Assembly (NCBI GenBank): GCA_014379925.1
Contig: JACMKY010000165.1
Location: forward strand, 1-5,578
DNA from: Cytophagales bacterium
GTDB taxonomy: Bacteria > Bacteroidota > Bacteroidia > Cytophagales > ES-bin-26
Direction: 5' to 3'
Length of the DNA stretch: 5,578 nucleotides
Under the pieces are notes generated by a model, which did no database searches, was not told the origin of the DNA, and worked only from the letters and a program-made list of their open reading frames with translations. A program made the translations under genes and the position numbers. Shown here piece after piece: positions 1 to 3,805 of this stretch (position 1 is the first letter of the stretch; each line of letters begins with the position of its first letter).

Positions 1-98
1 GCACTCACTTCAGTCGGTAACCAATTCTTTTCAAGAACCTTACCGACTGAAGCCGGTGTTACCTTCTTGGCCGCCACTGCATCCGTTTCCGGCCTCAT
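1..98 (-). CDS. Partial CDS, N-terminus of an unrecognised protein, running off the left edge
   Basis: An ATG at 96-98 on the minus strand opens a frame that stays open to the window edge, giving 32 codons beginning MRPETDAVAAKKV and continuing through VLEKNWLPTEVS. It has a plausible residue mix but matches no family I can name. It starts 37 bases after the stop of the J-domain gene, in the same direction, so the two could be co-transcribed. The bases before the ATG are A/T-rich, as is common for Bacteroidota start regions, and there is no Shine-Dalgarno sequence. The same frame is open further upstream into the J-domain gene, but I saw no better start there. The oddity is a perfect 13-bp inverted repeat inside the frame (8-20 with 40-52), which could mean this stretch is a noncoding hairpin instead. 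With only 32 codons visible, coding status is uncertain. Confidence 0.4.
   Translation of the reverse strand, partial: MRPETDAVAAKKVTPASVGKVLEKNWLPTEVS
8..52. repeat. Perfect 13-bp inverted repeat with inner 5-bp stem
   Basis: CTTCAGTCGGTAA at 8-20 is the exact reverse complement of TTACCGACTGAAG at 40-52. Within the 19-base loop, TTCTT (25-29) pairs with AAGAA (33-37) around a 3-base loop, so the whole segment can fold into one long hairpin. Neither strand has a T-run after the stem, so it does not look like a standard intrinsic terminator. It lies inside the partial minus-strand reading frame. It could be an RNA structure, a protein-binding palindrome or a dispersed genomic repeat. Confidence 0.75.
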
Positions 99-135
99 TC
101 TTAAATTTTCGAATTTTTGCGGCTGCTCGTCACCG

Positions 136-492
136 CTATTTCTGCCCGAATTTATTCTCGAGGTACGCGTAGGCTTCGTTCAACTTCTGGGTGACCTGCT
201 CCGCGTATTTCCGTTTTTGCTCGTCGTTCGCGTACTTATCGGGGTGATACGTCTTCACCAACCGTTTATAGGCCGCTTTGATCTCCGCAAAACTGGCATC
301 TTGTTTCAACTCTAAGCTGGTGTAGTAACCCGCCTCTCTGGCGTCGAAGCTTTCCGCACCGGATGTCTGCTCGTTGCCTTTCGCGTCGGAATAATCCTCT
401 ACTTCTTTCCATTCGTCTTTCCCAGTCTGATCGAAGGGCACCTCCGTCAGCAGCCGGGAGCGAATGATGTTTTTAAGGCGTTCAAAAAACAT
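136..492 (-). CDS. Small J-domain (DnaJ-like) protein
   Basis: This 118-residue protein carries a C-terminal J domain at about residues 57-116. Helix II is recognisable as the segment with IKAAYKRLVKTY (71-82), the invariant HPD tripeptide is at 83-85, and helix III runs to about 113 (KLNEAYAYLENKF). In this family the HPD loop contacts Hsp70 (DnaK) and stimulates its ATPase. There is no G/F region, zinc-finger domain or C-terminal substrate-binding domain, so it is not a full DnaJ but a J-domain-only adaptor, presumably cytoplasmic. Residues 1-55 are a charged, acidic leader of unknown role with no signal peptide. The ATG at 490-492 is preceded by an A/T-rich leader and a good -7 box. It is divergent from the membrane protein gene at 576 and codirectional with the partial frame at the left edge. 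The domain call is firm; the client or partner is unknown. Confidence 0.93.
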   Translation of the reverse strand: MFFERLKNIIRSRLLTEVPFDQTGKDEWKEVEDYSDAKGNEQTSGAESFDAREAGYYTSLELKQDASFAEIKAAYKRLVKTYHPDKYANDEQKRKYAEQVTQKLNEAYAYLENKFGQK

Positions 493-532
493 GGCTAATG
501 AGGTGTAATTTTATAATCCGGTGATATTTTTT

Positions 533-540
533 CAAAAATA
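533..540 (-). promoter_or_regulatory. Candidate -7 box for the J-domain gene
   Basis: Reading the minus strand, TATTTTTG at 540 down to 533 matches the Bacteroidota sigma-ABfr -7 consensus TAnnTTTG at all six fixed positions. It lies 40 bases before the ATG at 492, implying a leader of roughly 35 bases. No clear TTTG element appears at the -33 position, so the assignment rests on the -7 box and location alone. Confidence 0.5.
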
Positions 541-543
541 GTG

Positions 544-552
544 TATATATTG
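544..552 (+). promoter_or_regulatory. Weak candidate -7 box for the membrane protein gene
   Basis: TATATATTG (544-552) lies 23 bases before the ATG at 576 and resembles TAnnTTTG imperfectly. It sits in the A/T-rich 83-bp divergent region shared with the J-domain gene, so the two promoters would overlap. No -33 element is convincing. Confidence 0.25.
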
Positions 553-575
553 ACGTAAACTAACCGCACATACCC

Positions 576-1280
576 ATGATACGCTACATCAACTACGCGT
601 TATCAGCCATCCTAATCATGCTGATACTGCCCCTGGCTCCCGTGCTGGCGATAGCGGCCATCCCCATTGCTTTTGTTTACTTTCTGATTCTGCCGAGGGA
701 GAACGCACTGAACAACTTTTCCTTCCGGCGCGTGATCCGGCGCATTGGATTCAAACCGCCCAAGAAGGCACTGGCTTTTTACGTCTGTTGGTTGTACTGC
801 CACCTGGTGTTCCTGGGAGTTTTTTCCTCGGGCATGTTCAGGTCCGTAAATTTCTCCAGTTTCTGGCCCTTCAGCGGCGAAATCCAGGCCTACGACGTGA
901 CTGAGTTTATGGTCTACACGGGCATCCCTCTCTTCTGTATCCTGGTATTTGGTCTCTACAAGAATGACCTGTTGGACGAAGACAAACTGGAGTATGCCCA
1001 CGAAGGTACGCCTTCCGTCCCCGCAACCCGTTTCTTCGGGTCCGAGCCGATGCGAAATCCGGAGCCCACGCCAATGATTGAACCCGTTCGGGAAGAAGCT
1101 CCGGTTAACGTGAGCCTGACCGCTTCGGCTCCGTTGGTAATGGAAGCACCGTCGCTGACCGCCGACAACCGGCACGAACAGCTGAGCCTCCTTCAACTGC
1201 AACAACGCGTGGACGTACTTGACGCGGAACTGCAAAGCCTCAAATCTGCGCTGACGGACCGGATGATGGCCAGCCGGTAA
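576..1280 (+). CDS. Hypothetical multi-pass membrane protein with C-terminal coiled coil
   Basis: This 234-residue protein belongs to no family I recognise. Hydrophobic segments lie at about residues 7-39 (long enough for one long or two tightly packed helices), 65-85 (contains the two cysteines of YVCWLYCHL) and 111-128. A basic stretch RRVIRRIGFKPPKK (51-64) follows the first segment, suggesting a cytoplasmic loop by the positive-inside rule. After the last membrane helix comes an acidic patch (130-140), then a Pro/Glu/Ala-rich linker (about 144-198). The protein ends in a heptad-like helix (199-232) with regular leucines, a likely short coiled coil for oligomerisation or partner binding. 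It is divergent from the J-domain gene and convergent with the ATP-grasp gene, so it is probably transcribed alone. The ATG at 576 is chosen because the first hydrophobic segment follows at once. Function is unknown. Confidence 0.8.
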   Translation: MIRYINYALSAILIMLILPLAPVLAIAAIPIAFVYFLILPRENALNNFSFRRVIRRIGFKPPKKALAFYVCWLYCHLVFLGVFSSGMFRSVNFSSFWPFSGEIQAYDVTEFMVYTGIPLFCILVFGLYKNDLLDEDKLEYAHEGTPSVPATRFFGSEPMRNPEPTPMIEPVREEAPVNVSLTASAPLVMEAPSLTADNRHEQLSLLQLQQRVDVLDAELQSLKSALTDRMMASR

Positions 1281-1283
1281 CAA

Positions 1284-1295
1284 TGACCATGGTCA
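1284..1295. repeat. 12-bp perfect palindrome between convergent genes
   Basis: TGACCATGGTCA is its own reverse complement. It fills the 12-bp gap between the stop of the membrane protein gene (1278-1280) and the end of the ATP-grasp gene, whose TGA stop (1293-1295 on the minus strand) forms one half-site edge. It has no loop and no T-run, so a terminator function is doubtful. Confidence 0.5.
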
Positions 1296-2474
1296 AAGTG
1301 CCAGGTAATCGATCATGTGACCGGTGAATTGGGCGGTATTGTCGATGATTTTGCCGCCTCGCCGGAAGCCCAGGGCGCAGGCGCCTCCCGTGAAGAACAC
1401 CCCCGCCTGGTAGTGGTTGCCTTTGTCGTCCTGCACGAAATCAGTGTATTCCTGGTACACTTTCGGATAATCGCCGTAGTCGCCGCCCGCCTCTTCCAGC
1501 ACCTTGCCGAATACGTCCATGATCCGCACATTGGCTCCTTCCCGGCCGAACATCACTTTCTCCACGTAATCCTTGTAGCTCAACGGCACCACGTCGGTCT
1601 GCAGCAACAACGGATGAAACGCAAAACGATCCCAGAGCAGCTTCAGAAAACCCTTGGACTGAAAGAGCAGCGCGTAAGCCGGGTTGATGATGACTGCCTG
1701 ACGTTTCTTCACGATCTGGGTCAGCGTGGCCGCCAGTTCCGGTTCGTCGAGGGCAATGTATTCCCAGGGAAGGAGTTTGAACCAAAAGAAAAACTGCTCG
1801 TAGCCTCCCTGCTCGTCGTGAATGAAAATGCCTTCCTCGGCCGAAAATTCCACTTCGTCCACGTACCGGATTGCCACCTCAAAACCCGCCTCGCGGGCCG
1901 CTTCGGCCAGTACTGCCACGTTGGTATCGTCTTCCGGGGTGTCGCGCAGGGCGGACAGCAGCAGGGCGGGCTCCAGGTCGGAATTCATTTCGCGCAGCGC
2001 CCGGAAGTTTTCCGTCAGTGATTCGTAAAGGGAATTGAACTGCAAGGACTCGTCCAGGTTGTTGGCCTTGAGGTGCGCCCACTGCACCACCGCCGTTTCG
2101 GGAATGCAAGTGGCCGTATCGGCGTTGAACTCGATCAGCTTGATGGGCTTGCCATCCACGCCGCCGCTCAAATCGAAGCGACCGTAGAGGTGAAAATGGC
2201 GGTCATCGTCCCAGGTAAGTTTGATCAGTTCGATGAGGTTTTCGGGGATGCCCAGTTCGGCGAAGCGCTGGTTGTCGATCACGTCCTGCCCCGTTTCCAC
2301 GAACATATCGTAGAGTTGGTTGGCGGCATCGCGGTAGGCTTCGGCTTCGCGGCCGTTGAGGAGCACGACGTCGTTGGTGAGGTAAGGCAGTGTATCGCGG
2401 CCCAGCATCCAGCTCCAGTCGAGTTGACGAAGCTGGGCCTCGGGGGAGACCGGCAATGATTTGAGGGTGATCAT
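1293..2474 (-). CDS. Glutathionylspermidine synthase family ATP-grasp protein (YgiC/YjfC-like)
   Basis: This 393-residue protein is the length of enterobacterial YgiC/YjfC and lacks the N-terminal amidase domain of bifunctional E. coli Gss. Family signatures are in order: GRFD (98-101), IEFNADTAT (114-122 region), FFFWFKLLPWE (228-238), NPAYALLFQSKGFLKLLWD (264-282), KVMFGREGAN (306-315) and FFTGGACALGFRR (360-372). By analogy with Gss, the R-x-D and E-x-N residues line the ATP/Mg site, and the K plus REGAN loop binds phosphates. The usual proline after that lysine is replaced by valine. The true synthase joins the glycine carboxylate of glutathione to spermidine, using ATP. For the short YgiC type the substrate is unsettled, so an ATP-dependent amide ligase is the safe call. 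It is cytoplasmic, with no signal peptide. The ATG at 2472-2474 is preceded by a pyrimidine-rich leader (CCTCCTCCC) with no Shine-Dalgarno sequence. The YgiB-like gene lies upstream in the same direction, but behind a terminator. Confidence 0.93.
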   Translation of the reverse strand: MITLKSLPVSPEAQLRQLDWSWMLGRDTLPYLTNDVVLLNGREAEAYRDAANQLYDMFVETGQDVIDNQRFAELGIPENLIELIKLTWDDDRHFHLYGRFDLSGGVDGKPIKLIEFNADTATCIPETAVVQWAHLKANNLDESLQFNSLYESLTENFRALREMNSDLEPALLLSALRDTPEDDTNVAVLAEAAREAGFEVAIRYVDEVEFSAEEGIFIHDEQGGYEQFFFWFKLLPWEYIALDEPELAATLTQIVKKRQAVIINPAYALLFQSKGFLKLLWDRFAFHPLLLQTDVVPLSYKDYVEKVMFGREGANVRIMDVFGKVLEEAGGDYGDYPKVYQEYTDFVQDDKGNHYQAGVFFTGGACALGFRRGGKIIDNTAQFTGHMIDYLAL

Positions 2475-2490
2475 GGGAGGAGGTTGAGGG

Positions 2491-2641
2491 GTTGGTAGGT
2501 TACCAGGCTGCCTTCACAGCCGGTCCGCCGGTCCCGTAATCGGTGCGGCCGCTTCGTAGGGTTACGAGTTGGCAGGTTTACCGGGCTGCTTTCGCCGATT
2601 ACGGGACAGTTGGTCCGCCGGTAAGGCTACTTCGTAGGGTT
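2491..2641. repeat. Imperfect tandem duplication (about 75 bp, two copies) with an inverted, relocated module
   Basis: Copy A (2491-2563) and copy B (2568-2641) share a first module, 2491-2515 versus 2568-2593, starting GTTGGYAGGTT and differing at a few positions. They also share an identical last module CTTCGTAGGGTT (2552-2563 and 2630-2641). Between these, both contain ACAGyyGGTCCGCCGGT (2516-2532 and 2606-2622) and a 13-base module. That module reads GTCCCGTAATCGG in A (2531-2543) but its exact reverse complement CCGATTACGGGAC in B (2595-2607), on the other side of the ACAG module. The two copies of this module can therefore also pair as an inverted repeat. No protein is encoded, and the function is unknown. 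Confidence 0.8.
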
Positions 2642-2648
2642 GAGCATA

Positions 2649-2680
2649 CAAGGATAGAACTTACGCAATGAAACTCACAA
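2649..2680 (-). promoter_or_regulatory. Weak candidate promoter for the ATP-grasp gene
   Basis: On the minus strand TATCCTTG (2656 down to 2649) matches TAnnTTTG at five of six fixed positions. A TTG (2680-2678) lies 21 bases upstream, near the expected -33 spacing. It would yield a leader of about 170 bases crossing the shuffled duplication. The -33 part lies inside the nested palindrome, so that element may supply half of the promoter. A separate promoter is expected because a terminator precedes this region. Evidence is thin. Confidence 0.22.
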
Positions 2681-2791
2681 GTCGCTAACCTTCAATGACG
2701 TAGCGAGGGAGCGGTCCGCCGCCGCGGTTAATTCCCTCGCTACGTCATTGAAGGTTGAATAGCAGGCATTTATGCAAGGCATTGCGTAAGT
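2659..2791. repeat. 133-bp nested palindromic element, MITE-like
   Basis: The ends ACTTACGCAATG (2659-2670) and CATTGCGTAAGT (2780-2791) are perfect 12-bp terminal inverted repeats. Inside, a perfect 24-bp inverted repeat pairs 2687-2710 with 2733-2756 around a 22-base G/C-rich loop (2711-2732). The loop itself contains GCGG/CCGC and one GGTCCGCCG. The internal loops between the stems are 16 and 23 bases. Size, terminal repeats and lack of coding capacity suit a miniature inverted-repeat element. A possible flanking direct repeat AAGGAT (2650-2655 and 2796-2801) is offset from the ends by 3 and 4 bases, so a target-site duplication is not established. It could alternatively be a structured RNA or a dispersed hairpin repeat. 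Confidence 0.7.
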
Positions 2792-2810
2792 CATAAAGGA
2801 TTAAAAATTA

Positions 2811-2844
2811 GAGGCAGGAAACCGTGCTCTCTGTTTCCTGCCTC
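2811..2844 (-). terminator. Intrinsic terminator downstream of the YgiB-like gene
   Basis: GAGGCAGGAAAC (2811-2822) and GTTTCCTGCCTC (2833-2844) form a perfect 12-bp stem with a 10-base loop. On the minus strand the stem is followed by TAATTTTTAATCC, a T-rich tail. It begins 38 bases after the stop of the lipoprotein gene. This is a textbook Rho-independent terminator in the direction of that gene and argues against a simple two-gene operon with the ATP-grasp gene. Confidence 0.8.
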
Positions 2845-2882
2845 CAACCGGTAACTTGCCACTAGCAGCTTATAGCCTTCCA

Positions 2883-3467
2883 CTATCCACCGCTGCCAAA
2901 ACCGCGGGAGCGACCGAAGTAGCCACTGCGCGAGTTGGTGGGTGCGGTTGTCCGGGAACGACTCAGCGTCGTGGCATTTTGCTGGGAACGCTGGTAGGCC
3001 GCCGGGTTGGAATAATAAGCCGGGTTGGGCGGGGTACTCAACGAACGGCCCATCAGGTAACCCATTCCCCCGTAGAGCAGCAAACTGCTGATGCCGCTTT
3101 GGTGGTAATACCCTCCGTTGTTGTAGCCCTGGCCTTGGCCGTTGCCTTCTTCCCGCTGGCCCACGATCTGCTGGGCTTCCTCCAGGTTGAGCGTAGCGCG
3201 GCGACCGTCCAGGTAGGTGATGAACACCTTGGAATCTTCGGGATCAACGGTCTTTTCATCCGCGATCTTGAAAACTCCTTTCTCAGTCTCCTCAATAAAC
3301 GTCTGAACGCCTTTGGTATAGACGGTTTCGGTTTCCTGTCTTTCGTCGCGGCCACCGCCGCAACCCTGCATCACGCCCGTACCACCGAGCAAGGCAAGGC
3401 TCAGGGTACCACCGATGGTAATGTCTTTCACCCGGCGGATAATGGCGTGCTTTCTGATTTGTACCAT
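2883..3467 (-). CDS. Probable lipoprotein resembling YgiB (DUF1190/UPF0441)
   Basis: This 194-residue protein has a basic N-terminus (KHAIIRRVK, 6-14), a hydrophobic segment (15-33) and a cysteine at 36 in VMQGCGGG. The lipobox is non-canonical but placed as in a lipoprotein, followed by glycines and charged residues. A small folded region (about 47-106, including VFITYLDGRRATLNLEEAQQ) leads to a Gly/Gln/Asn-rich linker (108-122). The short motif GGMGYLMGRS (133-142) follows, then a Ser/Arg/Gly/Tyr-rich tail ending GFGSGG. E. coli YgiB, recalled from memory, has the same plan: leader ending in a Cys, a GYMMGR motif, an NPAY-type segment, an RGGFG tail and a final Gly-Gly. Upstream of a YgiC-like gene is also the enterobacterial order. 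An in-frame TAA 18 bases upstream fixes the ATG at 3465-3467. Its own terminator follows. The YgiB link rests on layout and short motifs, so it is moderate; function is unknown even in E. coli. Confidence 0.82.
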   Translation of the reverse strand: MVQIRKHAIIRRVKDITIGGTLSLALLGGTGVMQGCGGGRDERQETETVYTKGVQTFIEETEKGVFKIADEKTVDPEDSKVFITYLDGRRATLNLEEAQQIVGQREEGNGQGQGYNNGGYYHQSGISSLLLYGGMGYLMGRSLSTPPNPAYYSNPAAYQRSQQNATTLSRSRTTAPTNSRSGYFGRSRGFGSGG

Positions 3468-3526
3468 ATTGATGCGTAGTTAAGTATGCTCCATTGGCCG
3501 CGCCACTGCGTCGGCCAGAAAGTTTG

Positions 3527-3542
3527 TGTACGAATGTACGAA
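3527..3542. repeat. Tandem 8-mer TGTACGAA x2, possible operator
   Basis: TGTACGAATGTACGAA is two perfect copies of an 8-mer, each containing the self-complementary GTAC. It lies 60-75 bases upstream of the lipoprotein start and overlaps its best -7 candidate, so a regulator-binding site is possible. Chance is not excluded for so short a repeat. Confidence 0.35.
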
Positions 3543-3686
3543 TTGTCTGGCTTTTTATTTGATTTGTATGTTAAGCGTACCGGAAATCAGACGGACGGTA
3601 CTGGCATAGAAACTTCAATTCGGGGGATTATGTTCCCGTCGTCTTCGGGCCGGGCTGCGAAGTTCGGCAATGGCCAGGAACTCGTT

Positions 3687-3722
3687 GGCGGAATGCCGCC
3701 CGGGCGGTTGCGGCGGAATGCC
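3687..3722. repeat. 11-bp direct repeat flanking a 12-bp palindrome
   Basis: GGCGGAATGCC occurs at 3687-3697 and again at 3712-3722. Between and overlapping them, CCGCCCGGGCGG (3696-3707) is a perfect palindrome. The surrounding G/C-rich block (about 3620-3770) also contains AACCCTACCAAC (3751-3762), whose reverse complement GTTGGTAGGGTT closely resembles the start of the duplication at 2491. The block may be a dispersed intergenic repeat shared within this genome, which cannot be tested from one window. Confidence 0.5.
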
Positions 3723-3790
3723 ATACCTTCGTAAACGTCCACTACCGCGCAACCCTACCAACGGTACGATCGGAATTCGGTGGATAAAAT

Positions 3791-3798
3791 TAAATTTG
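3791..3798 (+). promoter_or_regulatory. -7 box immediately before the beta-propeller gene
   Basis: TAAATTTG matches TAnnTTTG at every fixed position and ends only seven bases before the ATG at 3806. Transcription would then begin at or within a few bases of the start codon, giving a leaderless or near-leaderless mRNA. No good TTTG appears at -33. Confidence 0.55.
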
Positions 3799-3805
3799 TA
3801 TAAAA

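Larger units (their letters stand above)
2475..2882. other. 408-bp gene-free spacer packed with repeats
   Basis: No credible coding frame is present. Reading from the lipoprotein stop toward the ATP-grasp start (minus strand), the spacer holds an intrinsic terminator (2811-2844), a 133-bp nested palindrome (2659-2791) and a shuffled imperfect duplication (2491-2641). The motif GGTCCGCCG occurs three times: at 2522-2530, 2612-2620 and 2713-2721, the last inside the palindrome's loop. The right part is A/T-rich and the left part G/C-rich. Confidence 0.8.
3468..3805. other. 338-bp divergent intergenic region
   Basis: This gap separates the start of the lipoprotein gene (minus) from that of the beta-propeller gene (plus). 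No credible gene is seen. The left part (3520-3600) is A/T-rich and holds a tandem 8-mer. The middle (about 3620-3770) is G/C-rich with repeats and a palindrome. The right end carries the -7 box of the propeller gene. For the lipoprotein gene the best -7 candidate is TACATTCG on the minus strand (3539 down to 3532), five of six positions, overlapping the 8-mer repeat; it is weak. Confidence 0.6.

Noticed and set aside
67..315. 82-codon plus-strand frame at the left end
   Set aside because: It runs antisense through the J domain and the partial frame, with no domain of its own.
612..1283. 223-codon minus-strand open frame opposite the membrane protein
   Set aside because: The plus frame has coherent membrane helices and a coiled coil. 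The minus frame is a featureless His/Gln/Arg-rich string.
1317..2021. 234-codon plus-strand open frame
   Set aside because: It is antisense to the ATP-grasp gene, which has full-length family motifs. The frame has no domain and reflects codon bias of the opposite strand.
2650..2801. AAGGAT as target-site duplication of the nested palindrome
   Set aside because: The copies are offset by 3 and 4 bases from the terminal repeats and are only 6 bp long, so they are not accepted as a duplication without an empty site for comparison.
2856..3479. 207-codon plus-strand open frame over the lipoprotein gene
   Set aside because: The minus frame has a leader peptide, Cys-36, YgiB-like motifs and a matched terminator. 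The plus frame has no start context and covers that terminator's flank.
3577..3601. GTACCG/CGGTAC 6-bp inverted repeat
   Set aside because: It is a short stem with a 13-base loop and no T-run, expected by chance in a window this size.
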